Notes: a model not told the origin generated them from the letters alone. DNA of 64,000 bases from JAJDZL01 sp965220665 (GCA_965220665.1 CBDCQQ010000004.1:124001-188000); one strand, 5' to 3'; shown: positions 51,515-61,314, numbered from the stretch's first letter. Numbers and translations: made by a program.

Positions 51515-53008
51515 ATGGAGATGATATTGGCCGGACTGATGGACTCGCTGTCCCCTGTGAGTCTTATGTTTGTTTTTGTCGGCGTCTTTACAGGTGTTGC
51601 TGTCGGTGCGGTACCCGGAATCAACGGTCCTATGGCCATAGCTCTGTTCATTCCATTGACATATTACATGTCTCCGCTCGCAGCCATCGGCTTTCTGGTT
51701 GGGCTGAACAAAGGTGCATTTTTTGGAGGTGCTATTTCTGCAGTTCTGTTGCGCACACCAGGAACACCTGAAGCTGCAGCAACGACCTGGGATGGCTTTC
51801 CTTTGACCGAGCAGGGTAAAGGAGAAAAAGCTCTGAGAATGGCGCTTTTCAGTTCGGTTTCAGGTGATTTCATTTCGACCGCTGTATTGATTCTGATTGC
51901 CGCCCCACTTGCGACAGTCGCTCTATATATGGGACCCCCAGAAATGTTTGCGTTGATCTCGTTGGCCCTGACCGTGATCGCCGGAATCGGAACTAAGTCG
52001 ATTTCCCGAGGTTTGATAGCGGCTGCCGCTGGATTGCTGGTTGGAATGATTGGCACTGAACCGGTTACTGCGTTGCCGCGCTTGACGTTTGATATTTATC
52101 GTCTTGAAAGTGGATTATCTTTAATTCCGGTTGCGATTGGACTGCTGGCGTTTTCCGAAATTCTGATTCAGTTGGAGCGGCTCAAATCGCGTAAAAATTC
52201 TGAAGAAGCCGCACGCACGTTTTCTGACAAACCTGAAGATAAATATGTGTCTAAAAAAGAATTTTTTGGATGCACGAGGACTCTACTGCGAGCCAGTGCC
52301 ATTGGCATAGGCGTCGGAGCCATGCCGGGACTAGGTGCACCCGTGGCCTCGTTCCTGTCGTATGACCAAGCACTCAAAAGAGCTAAACGTCCTGAGGAGT
52401 TCGGAAAGGGACGGCTAGAGGGTATTGCGTCATCGGAAGCTGCCAATAGCGCAGTCGTCGGAGCTAGCCTGATCCCGTTGTTCGTGCTGGGAATTCCTGG
52501 TAATTTGGCTGTAGCCATGTTGATGGGTGCGTTTATGATTCACGGAATGATGCCTGGTCCGCTTCTCTTTGAAGAGAATTCACAATTGATGTATGGCGTA
52601 TTTGGCAGCCTTGTAATCGCCAGCCTGTTCCTGCTGATCATAGGCAAATTCGGTTTGAAGCTGTTCTGCAAGGCGGTTCAAATCCCAGCTGTCATGCTTT
52701 ATCCCGTGGTTATTTTTACCTGTATTATGGGAGCATATCTTGGACAGTCATCCATGTTTGATGTAATCGTCATGCTGGTATTTGGCGTTATTGGCTACTT
52801 CATGCGTAAGTTCGACTTTTCTTACGTGGCATTTCTAATCGGGTTTATTCTCGTGCCTGAATGGGAACGGGCTCTTCAACAAGTCGTAATCACTTCTCAG
52901 TATGATCCATTCCTGTTCTTTAGACGACCTGTGGCGGTAATTTTGATGTGCCTGACTTTTTTCGTGATCATTCGCACTTTTGTCATGGGAATTAGAAGGA
53001 ACAACTGA
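51515..53008 (+). CDS. tctA: Tripartite tricarboxylate transporter, large permease (TctA family)
   Basis: Main translocating subunit, 497 residues, about eleven to twelve membrane helices. Family motifs: VGAVPGINGPMAIALFIPLT (in place of GxxPGLG), GAISAVLLRTPGTPEAAATTWDGFPL, and a repeat-related GVGAMPGLGAPVASFLSYDQA with ASSEAANSAVVGASLIPLFVLGIPG in the second half. Couples solute import to an ion gradient with TctC and TctB. 28 bases after tctB. Confidence 0.93.
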   Translation: MEMILAGLMDSLSPVSLMFVFVGVFTGVAVGAVPGINGPMAIALFIPLTYYMSPLAAIGFLVGLNKGAFFGGAISAVLLRTPGTPEAAATTWDGFPLTEQGKGEKALRMALFSSVSGDFISTAVLILIAAPLATVALYMGPPEMFALISLALTVIAGIGTKSISRGLIAAAAGLLVGMIGTEPVTALPRLTFDIYRLESGLSLIPVAIGLLAFSEILIQLERLKSRKNSEEAARTFSDKPEDKYVSKKEFFGCTRTLLRASAIGIGVGAMPGLGAPVASFLSYDQALKRAKRPEEFGKGRLEGIASSEAANSAVVGASLIPLFVLGIPGNLAVAMLMGAFMIHGMMPGPLLFEENSQLMYGVFGSLVIASLFLLIIGKFGLKLFCKAVQIPAVMLYPVVIFTCIMGAYLGQSSMFDVIVMLVFGVIGYFMRKFDFSYVAFLIGFILVPEWERALQQVVITSQYDPFLFFRRPVAVILMCLTFFVIIRTFVMGIRRNN

Positions 53009-53131
53009 CATCGCTTTTTCATCGTTCGAATTGGATCGAACATAGAACCGTGTTGTTGGACTGATTTGTAAAAATTTGAATACCTTGTAAGTCGATGGCA
53101 CATAAAACTGATCAAATGACTGGAGTTACAT

Positions 53132-54004
53132 TTGCAACTTAATTGGCCCAGAGAAAACGCTGTCAATCCAACAACGGAGTGCAGTCGCTGGTTTCATCCT
53201 GCAAGCAACTATTGCCTGGATTTTCATGGCGATCCAGCTGCTTCAAACTTGCGAGTGTTTTCTGACGGCAACCACCACATGGCTCTCGAAGAAACACTGG
53301 AGTCATTCCGCACAGAATACGACCTCTCATCAGTTTTTTACTGTACTACACCACCGAAAGTGTATCTGGATTGGATGAAGTCTGAATCAATCGAATTAGG
53401 TAATCTTCGCCTGAGTGTGGTTCCTGACATTGTCATTGGGCCCGATGACATTATGGAAAACCTACTGGTGGAAAATAGAGTATGTCGCAACCAAGTATTT
53501 GCCCAAAGCTGCGGAAACAGTTTTCTAGTGCTGAAGAACAACCCAAAGAATATTCGACAGGTAGGCGATCTGCTCAGAGAGAATGTAAGACTCTTTATCT
53601 CCAATCCAGTTACAGAAAAGGCCAGCCATATGGTTTATCGTCAGACTCTTGAAGGAATCGGCGTGAAAGAGGGGATTGCAAAGCAATCTATAGAAGAATT
53701 ATTGTCAGGTGGTCAGGTACATATTGGCGAATTGATTCACCACCGAGAAGCGCCACAGGTGATAGCGGATGGGCTTGCAGACGTTGCGATCGTTTACGAT
53801 CACCTTGCGCTTCGCTACTGTCGTATTTTCCCCGAAGTGTTCGATCGAATTCAATTGCCAGCAGATGAGCACAACATTATCACCCGTTATGCAGTCGGAC
53901 TAGCTAATGAAAACTGTCAAGTGGCTTTTAATGCGTTTCAGTATTTTCTCAATGAGAAAGCAGCCTCCATCTATCGATACCATGGCTTGCATCCAGTCCA
54001 CTAA
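53132..54004 (+). CDS. Periplasmic-binding-fold protein without signal peptide (ModA-like)
   Basis: A 290-residue protein. From about residue 38 (NLRVFSDGNHHMALEETLESF) it shows a type II periplasmic-binding fold: VLKNNPKNIRQVGDLLRENVRLFISNPVTEKASHMVYRQTLEGI and DVAIVYDHLALRYCRIFPEVFDRIQLP resemble molybdate/tungstate-binding ModA relatives. No signal peptide is visible; the start is TTG with TGGAG upstream. It may be a cytoplasmic sensor or a regulator missing its DNA-binding part, or a binding protein. Between the TTT transporter and the PHP hydrolase, so probably concerned with the same substrate; inference only. Confidence 0.6.
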   Translation: MQLNWPRENAVNPTTECSRWFHPASNYCLDFHGDPAASNLRVFSDGNHHMALEETLESFRTEYDLSSVFYCTTPPKVYLDWMKSESIELGNLRLSVVPDIVIGPDDIMENLLVENRVCRNQVFAQSCGNSFLVLKNNPKNIRQVGDLLRENVRLFISNPVTEKASHMVYRQTLEGIGVKEGIAKQSIEELLSGGQVHIGELIHHREAPQVIADGLADVAIVYDHLALRYCRIFPEVFDRIQLPADEHNIITRYAVGLANENCQVAFNAFQYFLNEKAASIYRYHGLHPVH

Positions 54005-54300
54005 TGTACGTTAACTGCTTTGCAATTCAAGACCAAACTCGTAGAATTTTGGGTGTACCATGACATTGGATACTTCTCCAATTGACACTGCGGTGATTGC
54101 AAACGACTGAAGCCATCGTTGTGCATAGATACCGTGGATTGCTGGAAAAAGTTATGTAAGGCTTCCTAATAGAAGAGATTCGTGTTAGTCAATTTGCCTG
54201 TCTTTTAATGACTATAAATATCCAGCTCTCGCAAACATCAAGTGGAGTCTTAATTGAACATAATGCACCGAAGCCCAACGCAAAGTAAGGAGAATTCATA
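54005..54300. promoter_or_regulatory. Intergenic region upstream of the PHP-hydrolase gene
   Basis: No gene seen. ATTGGA/TCCAAT with a 6-base spacer at 54065-54082 runs into a TTGACA (54082-54087). The expected -10 position is poor. A GGAG ribosome-binding site (AAGTAAGGAGAA) ends the region before the ATG at 54301. Confidence 0.35.
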
Positions 54301-56721
54301 ATGCAAGAAGGCGAGAAAAATATCCAGGCCTGGTCCCAGTTCACTACTTCCGAAGCTGAAATAAGGGAAAAGCTGGGGAACTATTTTGCACCTATAGGTC
54401 TTTATGACAAAACCAGAAGCATGCCATTTCTCGGCAGCGTTAGCTGTAATGTCGATAAACTCGTTGCAGGTGAATGGACCGAAATCGTACTGGATTATGA
54501 AGTGGGAGCTTCCGGCATCGCCGATGGTGCCTGGATAAAGGCAACGTTTAAATTCTATTCTGACTGGGCACTATTTCAGACGGCTGATCCAAAAGCAGCA
54601 AACTATGTTTCTGCCGAGTATCAGGCCGGTCCACTGTGTGAAGGACAAAGCCCAGCGACAGTCCAATCGCTTAAGGTTCGATTCGACCAGAAAGGTCATG
54701 AGCGCCCATTTCAAAAAGCAATCATCGTAGACACTGTCGATGGGTTTTTGAAGCCTGGAGATCACATAATTATTCGACTTGGAGACCGAAGAGGCGGCGG
54801 TCCAGGTACGAGAGTTCAAACGTTTGTCGAAAAAGGATTCCAATTCCGCTGCTATATAGACCCACTTGGCACGTCTCGCTTTTGCGCCATTCCCGGTGAT
54901 GTCATAATTGACATAGTGCCAGGTAGACCAGCTCAACTGGTAATGGCGGCGTCACGCATGCTTCGACCGGGTGAACCCGTTGTATTAGGTGTACGCGCCG
55001 AAGACATATGGGGAAACACCTGTTTCGATGAAGACGTTGATGTACTGATCACAGCTTGTTTGGATGGTACACAGGCTTACCAAAAACAGGTCTCGCTAGC
55101 GCGTCAAGGGTGGGCATTTGCCGAAATTTCCGACCTGCCTACCGATTCATTGGGAGAACTTGCGGTAACCGCCGACGTGATCGGTGATGAGTCGGTGAGT
55201 CGCGCTGAATTTTTTATAACAATTGACGAGTCAAGTCCGTGTCCACGGGTATTTTTTGGAGATTTGCATGTTCATTCCGACAATACTGTTGGTACGAACG
55301 ACACAGTCTACAATCTCACCTACGGGCGGGACATCGCCCGACTGGACTTTTTGGGTTACACCGCAAATGACTTTCAGATTACCAAGGCCAATTGGGACGA
55401 AGACGTCAAACTCATTCACAGCCTAAACGAAGAAGGCAAGTTCGTCTGCTATCCAGGTACTGAATGGTGTGGCAATTCCTGCGCCGGTGGCGATCACAAT
55501 GTAGTGTTTCTACATGGCAAGACACCGGAGTTTCCGTTTGATGCCAAAGGTAATATTGCCCGTTCATTTGAGTGGAACGAAGACATGGACAGCGAAACAA
55601 TTCAGCCAGGTGCCTGGCCGTTGGAAGAGTTATGGGGCACCTATATTCACGACCCGGAAGGACACCTCATCATGCCGCATGTCGGAGGACGACGCTGCAT
55701 CATGGATTGGCATCATCCAGTCATGGACCGGTTGGTTGAAATCACATCGGCCTGGGGACATTTTTCCTGGCTTTACCAGGAAGTAGCCGCCCGGGGATAC
55801 AAGCTCGGCGCCTCAGCCAATGGTGATGAGCATCGTGGTCGCTGCGGTGGCGGCGTACCAGGTACAGCAGTTTTTGGGACCAAAGGTGGAGTAACAGGTC
55901 TAATCTGTGATTCACTGGACAGAACGTCAGTAGGAAGAGCACTGAGGGCTCGCCGAACCTGGGCGACAACTGGGGAACGCATTGTCGCACTCAGTTGGTC
56001 TGGAAACCACATGATGGGCGATGAATTTCAGCACCGCGGCACCTTTGATTTGGCATATCGTTTTCTCGGTGACACGGGCTGGGATGAAATTGCTTTATAT
56101 GATCACACAGGGCTTATTGAGCAACGTAACCTTCAGGCCGAAGCTGGGTATTCAAACCGCCGTGTTCGCGTTCGAATTGGAGGTGCACGTATTCGAGACC
56201 GCTATCGGTGGGCAGACTGGCGCGGTACAATTGACATTCGAAACGGTGTGATTAATTCATTCAACGCTTATGGTTTCGAACATATAGAAGAAACTCTATG
56301 GCGTTCCGGACCAACGACGATTGAATTTCGTACGGATACCTACGGCGATACGGATTCATTTGAAATGGATATATCCAACCTGAAACACACAACCATCCGG
56401 GTATTTGGAACCATTGACGGATATGTTAAGGTCGGCAACCCTCTTGATGGAAATCCCTTTGTCCATTGTCCTGAATTCGACTTTCAGGTTAACGGAGCTG
56501 AATTAATGGAGAAAGGTCGTGTACGGATGGAATTAGGTGGTACGGATATTTTTGTAGCCATAGAACGTATTTCTGATTCGGCCATGTGCCGAGATGTCAG
56601 TGGCACTTTTGAAGTAGAACCCAAAAATGGACCGCATGGATTTCGACCAGTTTACTTGCAGGGTACTCAGGTTGACGGTGCAACGGCCTGGACATCGGCT
56701 ATGTACATCAAGTTTTCTTGA
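54301..56721 (+). CDS. Large PHP-domain metal-dependent hydrolase (DUF3604-like)
   Basis: An 806-residue cytoplasmic protein. Residues about 1-315 look like beta-rich, Ig-like domains (DYEVGASGIADGAWIKATFKF; RPGEPVVLGVRAEDIWGN). A PHP-type metallohydrolase follows from about 318: FFGDLHVHSDNTVGTNDT (metal-binding HxH), FLGYTAND, YPGTEWCGNSCAGGDHNVVFL, LIMPHVGGRRCIMDWHHP, GASANGDEHRGRCGGG. The late D-E-H is a typical metal ligand. The C-terminal 250 residues are again beta-rich. Related large DUF3604/PHP proteins occur in marine bacteria, with unknown substrate. AAGGAGAA supports the ATG. Likely processes the solute imported by the TTT system, which is inference. Confidence 0.72.
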   Translation: MQEGEKNIQAWSQFTTSEAEIREKLGNYFAPIGLYDKTRSMPFLGSVSCNVDKLVAGEWTEIVLDYEVGASGIADGAWIKATFKFYSDWALFQTADPKAANYVSAEYQAGPLCEGQSPATVQSLKVRFDQKGHERPFQKAIIVDTVDGFLKPGDHIIIRLGDRRGGGPGTRVQTFVEKGFQFRCYIDPLGTSRFCAIPGDVIIDIVPGRPAQLVMAASRMLRPGEPVVLGVRAEDIWGNTCFDEDVDVLITACLDGTQAYQKQVSLARQGWAFAEISDLPTDSLGELAVTADVIGDESVSRAEFFITIDESSPCPRVFFGDLHVHSDNTVGTNDTVYNLTYGRDIARLDFLGYTANDFQITKANWDEDVKLIHSLNEEGKFVCYPGTEWCGNSCAGGDHNVVFLHGKTPEFPFDAKGNIARSFEWNEDMDSETIQPGAWPLEELWGTYIHDPEGHLIMPHVGGRRCIMDWHHPVMDRLVEITSAWGHFSWLYQEVAARGYKLGASANGDEHRGRCGGGVPGTAVFGTKGGVTGLICDSLDRTSVGRALRARRTWATTGERIVALSWSGNHMMGDEFQHRGTFDLAYRFLGDTGWDEIALYDHTGLIEQRNLQAEAGYSNRRVRVRIGGARIRDRYRWADWRGTIDIRNGVINSFNAYGFEHIEETLWRSGPTTIEFRTDTYGDTDSFEMDISNLKHTTIRVFGTIDGYVKVGNPLDGNPFVHCPEFDFQVNGAELMEKGRVRMELGGTDIFVAIERISDSAMCRDVSGTFEVEPKNGPHGFRPVYLQGTQVDGATAWTSAMYIKFS

Positions 56722-57065
56722 CATTGTTCACTGATACTCAAGCGTATCAATTGATTTGTTTTTTTGCAGATCAACGCAGCCAAGTTTCAGGTCTTTGATG
56801 TATAGCATTAACCTCCATTCAGCTTCATTTAATAAGGTTGCCTGAGCGCGTAATTCATCATGGCTTGGGGATACTGAACTCAAAAATCCCATAAACTAAG
56901 CCGGATAAAAGGCCATAACTTGTTCGATTCATCGTATCGAAATTACACCTTGTAATCCGGGAGAATTCCAAATTACTCTTTTGTTTGCGGAAATTGTCCA
57001 AGTCGACAAATTTATAATGTTTTCTGGTTCATAGGTTCATTTTCCCAAGTTAAATTGACAGATTA
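56722..57065. promoter_or_regulatory. Intergenic region upstream of pntA
   Basis: Holds a terminator just after the PHP gene (separate entry) and presumably the pnt promoter. No gene seen. The sequence is AT-rich; no convincing -35/-10 pair was picked. Confidence 0.4.
56732..56766 (+). terminator. Rho-independent terminator after PHP-hydrolase gene
   Basis: TGATAC (56732-56737), 6-base loop, GTATCA (56744-56749), then ATTGATTTG and a run of seven or more T. It lies 10 bases after the stop codon. The short stem makes it moderate in strength. Confidence 0.65.
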
Positions 57066-58604
57066 ATGAAAATTGGAATAGTTAAAGAGCAGTATTCTCG
57101 GGAGCAACGTGTAGCACTGACACCTGATTCAATACCCAAACTCCAGAAAATGGGATTTGACGTACTGATTGAAACCGGTGCAGGAGTGTCAGCAAGTTTC
57201 AACGATTTGGCCTACGAAGAAGCAGGTGCCACGGTCGTTTCGAGCGCAGAATCTATTTATCACGATGTGGATGTCATTGTGAAGGTGCGTGCACCTAGTG
57301 AATCAGAGCTCGACCTTCTTCGCGAAGGGCAAAATTTGATGAGTTTTCTATGGCCAGCGCAAAATCCTGAATTACTTGAAAGGCTGGCCAATAGTGGTGT
57401 GAATGCAATTTCAATGGATGCCATTCCACGTATTTCCAGAGCACAGAAACTTGATGCACTGTCCTCTATGGCAAATGTCGCCGGTTACCGCGCGGTGGTT
57501 GAATCTGCCAGTCATTTTGGACGATTTTTTGGTGGGCAGATTACTGCAGCCGGTCGAGTACCACCTGCAAAGATCATGATAATCGGTGCCGGAGTTGCTG
57601 GCTTGTCTGCAATCGGTGCGGCAACAAGTCTCGGTGCAATCGTTCGCGCCTTCGATACTCGCCCTGAGGTGAAAGAACAGGTTGAAAGCATGGGAGCAGA
57701 GTTCTTGGACCTGGATTTTGAAGAAGAAGGATCCGGTACCGGCGGTTATGCGAAGGTCATGAGCAAGGAATTCATCGAAGCCGAGATGAAGCTTTTTTCT
57801 GAGCAGGCAAGGGAAGTCGATATCATCATCACAACTGCACTGATTCCTGGACGTCCTGCACCTGAACTCATTACGGAAGAAATGGTACGCAGCATGAAGC
57901 CAGGAAGCGTCATTGTAGATCTAGCTGCCGAACAAGGAGGAAACTGTGCACTCACTCAACCAGATCAGGTTGTAATCGAAAACGGTGTCAGCATTATTGG
58001 CTACACAGACTTTCCAAGCAGGCTACCTGCCCAATCGAGCCAACTCTACGCTTCCAACATCGTAAATTTCATTGATGATCTTTGTCCCGAAAATGACGGC
58101 ACACTAGTGCTCGACATGAATGATGATGTTATTCGTGGTGCGACAGTAACTTTAGATGGCGAAATCAAATGGCCTCCGCCTCCTGTTGAAGTTTCAGCAG
58201 TCCCTGCACAAAAACAGGATTCATCGACTGACGTAGAAGCAGCAAAAGCGCCGCCGAAGAAGAAATTTCGGCTGGCGCCCTATGCATTTATTCTGGCACT
58301 GGCATCAATACTCGGTGTTGGAGCATTTGCGCCACCTTCATTTCTCGCTCATTTCACTGTTTTTGTATTGGCGATATTTGTCGGCTGGCATGTTATCTGG
58401 AATGTGACTCCTGCGTTACATACACCACTAATGAGCGTTACTAATGCCATTAGCGGCATCATCATCGTTGGTGCACTACTTGAAATTGGTGCTGTGAACC
58501 CTTGGGTGAAAACCTTTGCGGCAGTATCAATTCTGATCGCTTCCATCAATATTTTTGGTGGGTTTTTTATCACTCGGAAAATGCTCAAAATGTTTCAGAA
58601 GTAA
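57066..58604 (+). CDS. pntA: NAD(P) transhydrogenase, alpha subunit
   Basis: Inner-membrane proton-translocating transhydrogenase reducing NADP+ with NADH. The 512 residues are the fused type, as in E. coli (510). The N-terminal NAD-binding domain opens MKIGIVKEQYSREQRVALTPDS, with MIIGAGVAGLSAIGAATSLGAIVRAFDTRPEVKEQ (about 168-202) as Rossmann segment. About 60 linker residues rich in Pro/Lys/Ala follow, then four membrane helices (about 410-510). The stop TAA is followed directly by the pntB ATG. Confidence 0.95.
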   Translation: MKIGIVKEQYSREQRVALTPDSIPKLQKMGFDVLIETGAGVSASFNDLAYEEAGATVVSSAESIYHDVDVIVKVRAPSESELDLLREGQNLMSFLWPAQNPELLERLANSGVNAISMDAIPRISRAQKLDALSSMANVAGYRAVVESASHFGRFFGGQITAAGRVPPAKIMIIGAGVAGLSAIGAATSLGAIVRAFDTRPEVKEQVESMGAEFLDLDFEEEGSGTGGYAKVMSKEFIEAEMKLFSEQAREVDIIITTALIPGRPAPELITEEMVRSMKPGSVIVDLAAEQGGNCALTQPDQVVIENGVSIIGYTDFPSRLPAQSSQLYASNIVNFIDDLCPENDGTLVLDMNDDVIRGATVTLDGEIKWPPPPVEVSAVPAQKQDSSTDVEAAKAPPKKKFRLAPYAFILALASILGVGAFAPPSFLAHFTVFVLAIFVGWHVIWNVTPALHTPLMSVTNAISGIIIVGALLEIGAVNPWVKTFAAVSILIASINIFGGFFITRKMLKMFQK

Positions 58605-59996
58605 ATGTTCGACGGCTTTATCAATTCACTCTATATCATCGCTTCGATATTCTTCATCTTAAGTCTTGGTGGCTTGAGTCACCAAGAATCTGCCGTACGC
58701 GGGAATGTTTTCGGCATTCTGGGCATGATTCTCGCCGTTGGTGGGACAATTGCAGCAAAATCTCTTGACAGTATTGGTATTGTCATCGGCATGATGGCAG
58801 TTGGAGGCGTGATCGGCATTCTGGTCACCATGAGAGTCAGAATGACCGCAATGCCACAACTGGTTGCAATTCTTCACAGTCTTGTGGGACTTGCCGCGGT
58901 TTTGGTGGGATTTGCCAACTTCATTGAACCTTTGACCGAATTCGAAGGAACTGAAAAGTTGGTTCATGAAATAGAAATTTTTGTAGGCGTGTTCATTGGA
59001 GCTATTACCTTTACTGGCTCAGTTGCGGCATTCGGGAAGCTTCAGGGAATAATTACCAGCAGTCCATTGATGCTTCCGCTACGCCACTGGTTAAATCTTG
59101 CCATCGTGATTGTGTGTGTGTGGCTAGGAGCGGAATTTCTCACTGCATCTTCACTTGTGTCCGGCACGAATTTCCTGCTTATCATGACGCTGCTGGCATT
59201 TATTTTGGGACTTCATCTGGTGCTTGCGATTGGTGGGGCCGATATGCCTGTAGTTATATCGATGCTGAACAGCTACTCTGGCTGGGCAGCGGCGGCAACC
59301 GGATTCATGCTGGCGAATGACTTGCTGATTTTAGTGGGCGCTCTGGTCGGAAGCAGTGGTGCAATTTTGAGCTATATCATGTGCCGAGCAATGAACCGGC
59401 ATTTTGTCAGTGTCATTATGGGCGGGTTTGGAACAACCAGCAAGAGCTCAGTTTCGGGTGAATCAGGCGGCGAAATTTCTGAAATCTTTCCGGATGAAAC
59501 TGCTTCGCTGCTCAACTCGTCGAAATCCGTTGTCATTGTGCCTGGATATGGCATGGCTGTTGCACATGCACAACACCCAGTTGCTGAATTGACCCGAAAG
59601 CTACGCGATAAGGGCATCACTGTTCGATTTGCCATTCACCCGGTTGCGGGCAGAATGCCGGGACACATGAATGTTTTACTTGCAGAGGCGAAAGTTCCCT
59701 ATGACATCGTGATGGAAATGGACGAAATCAATGCAGATATGCCGGATACAGATGCAATTCTGGTGATTGGTGCCAACGACATTGTCAATCCTTCTGCTCA
59801 GGAAGATGATGACGGACCGATCGCAGGCATGCCTGTCATCGAAGTGTGGAAGGCGAAGCATACCATTGTTCTGAAGCGAAGTATGGCCTCCGGTTATGCA
59901 GGTGTCGACAACCCACTTTTCTATAAAGAAAACAACCGTATGCTATTTGGCGATGCGAAGGACAGTATCGACAAACTGGTCGCTATGGTTGACTAG
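58605..59996 (+). CDS. pntB: NAD(P) transhydrogenase, beta subunit
   Basis: Membrane and NADP-binding subunit of 463 residues (E. coli 462). About eight or nine hydrophobic segments fill residues 1-265. The NADP-binding domain contains VVIVPGYGMAVAHAQHPVAEL, IHPVAGRMPGHMNVLLAEA, DAILVIGANDIVNPSA and LKRSMASGYAGVDNPLFY. No gap to pntA, so coupled translation is certain in practice. The pair supplies NADPH for biosynthesis. Confidence 0.95.
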   Translation: MFDGFINSLYIIASIFFILSLGGLSHQESAVRGNVFGILGMILAVGGTIAAKSLDSIGIVIGMMAVGGVIGILVTMRVRMTAMPQLVAILHSLVGLAAVLVGFANFIEPLTEFEGTEKLVHEIEIFVGVFIGAITFTGSVAAFGKLQGIITSSPLMLPLRHWLNLAIVIVCVWLGAEFLTASSLVSGTNFLLIMTLLAFILGLHLVLAIGGADMPVVISMLNSYSGWAAAATGFMLANDLLILVGALVGSSGAILSYIMCRAMNRHFVSVIMGGFGTTSKSSVSGESGGEISEIFPDETASLLNSSKSVVIVPGYGMAVAHAQHPVAELTRKLRDKGITVRFAIHPVAGRMPGHMNVLLAEAKVPYDIVMEMDEINADMPDTDAILVIGANDIVNPSAQEDDDGPIAGMPVIEVWKAKHTIVLKRSMASGYAGVDNPLFYKENNRMLFGDAKDSIDKLVAMVD

Positions 59997-60301
59997 TCAT
60001 TCAAATACTTGGTGTGGCATTGGCACTGGGATTTTGAAGTCATTTTGAAAAGCCGGTATTCATAAGGCAAAAGCATAAAAATACCGTCTGTGTAAATCTC
60101 TAGGGTACCTTTCGACTCGTCACTTGCACGAAGTGCATCCCAGTTACTGAAGAATCACGATATCAGTTTGACCGGTCAAAACTGCTGTTCAAGATCTGCT
60201 TCTGGCGAATCTCGCAATATCAATTCTAGTTTCATATGGTTGCAATACAATTGACTTTATCAAAGTTCTGAAGAATTCTCGATAACCTGAGGAAATGTGA
60301 A
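59997..60301. promoter_or_regulatory. Regulatory region upstream of the ABC importer
   Basis: No gene seen. A CGGTATT/AATACCG stem with a 19-base loop (60054-60086) may be a weak terminator for pntAB. TGCAC/GTGCA around GAA lies at 60125-60137, and the strong palindrome at 60164-60184 follows. AGGAAATG before the ATG at 60302 contains the ribosome-binding site. Confidence 0.5.
60164..60184. promoter_or_regulatory. Strong palindrome, candidate operator of the ABC importer
   Basis: TTTGACCGGTCAAA is a perfect 14-bp palindrome at 60167-60180. CAG on its left and ACTG on its right extend the dyad with one extra A. It lies about 120 bases before the substrate-binding protein gene. TetR-type regulators use related half-sites; the pyrimidine regulator RutR binds TTGACC and GGTCAA halves with a 4-base spacer, which is not the spacing here. 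Confidence 0.6.
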
Positions 60302-61309
60302 ATGAAATTTCGAACAGTTTTTGTGCTTCTTGCCAGTCTTTTCGTGGCCGGCGCGGCGCATGCGGAAACGTCAATTAAGTTTGCCAACGATTGGAAATGG
60401 GAAGGGCCAGCAGCACCGCTTCTATTAGCATGGGACACTGGGCTCTATTCAGCAGAAGGACTTGATGTTCAGATGGACACCGGCAAGGGCTCTTTGGATG
60501 CCATCCCCAGAGTGGCATCAGGCACTTATGAAATGGGTAATGCGGATATCAATTCATTGATTAAGTTCCGTGACAAAAACCCTGACCTGCCTGTCAAAGC
60601 AATTTTTATGATTTACAATGCCCCACCCTTCGCTATTGTTGGCCGCAAATCACTTGGGGTAAATACACCCAAAGACCTGGAAGGCAAGATTCTAGGCGCA
60701 CCAGCACCAGATGGTGCATACGCCCAGTGGAACGCTTTTGTTAAAGCCAATGGCATTGACGCCAGCCAGGTAACGATCGAAAACGTTGGGTTTCCCGTCC
60801 GAGAACCGATGCTGGCTCAGGGTAAAGTTGACGCAATTACCGGCTACGCATTTTCATCTTTTATCAATCTTAAGGCCAACGGCGTCCCGGAAGAAGATAT
60901 TTCAGTATTGCTTATGCGGGATCACGGATTAGACCTATACGGCAATGTTATTCTTGTCAATCCACAATTTGCGGCAGAAAATGCGGAAGCAGTCAAGGGA
61001 TTCCTGAGAGCAACCATTAAAGGTTTTCAAGCAACCATCGCTGACCCGACAAGTGCAGTAAAGCATGTCATCAATCACAATGATGTCGCTCGGGAAGAAG
61101 TTGAACTAGAACGGCTCATAATGGCAATCAATCAGAACATTGTTACCGATGAGGTGCAGGCAAATGGTTTGGGTGGGGTGGTGATTGAACGACTTCAGCG
61201 TTCAATCGATCAAATTGCTGATACTTACGAATTTGAAAATCGCCCTGCAGTTTACGACGTATTTGACTCCAGTTTTCTCCCTGACCCGTCAGAAAGAATG
61301 GTGCCGTAA
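60302..61309 (+). CDS. ABC transporter substrate-binding protein (NMT1/taurine-nitrate-sulfonate type)
   Basis: Periplasmic binding protein of 335 residues. The signal peptide is MKFRTVFVLLASLFVAGAAHA, cleaved before ETS. The mature part follows the NMT1/SsuA-like fold: LLAWDTGLYSAEGLDVQMDTGKGSLDAI, YEMGNADINSLIKF, FAIVGRKSLGVNTPKDLEGK and KVDAITGYAF. Candidates include sulfonates, taurine, pyrimidine or thiamine precursors; the sequence does not decide. First gene of a three-gene importer; the ATPase gene starts 5 bases after its stop. Confidence 0.87.
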   Translation: MKFRTVFVLLASLFVAGAAHAETSIKFANDWKWEGPAAPLLLAWDTGLYSAEGLDVQMDTGKGSLDAIPRVASGTYEMGNADINSLIKFRDKNPDLPVKAIFMIYNAPPFAIVGRKSLGVNTPKDLEGKILGAPAPDGAYAQWNAFVKANGIDASQVTIENVGFPVREPMLAQGKVDAITGYAFSSFINLKANGVPEEDISVLLMRDHGLDLYGNVILVNPQFAAENAEAVKGFLRATIKGFQATIADPTSAVKHVINHNDVAREEVELERLIMAINQNIVTDEVQANGLGGVVIERLQRSIDQIADTYEFENRPAVYDVFDSSFLPDPSERMVP

Positions 61310-61314
61310 TTTCG

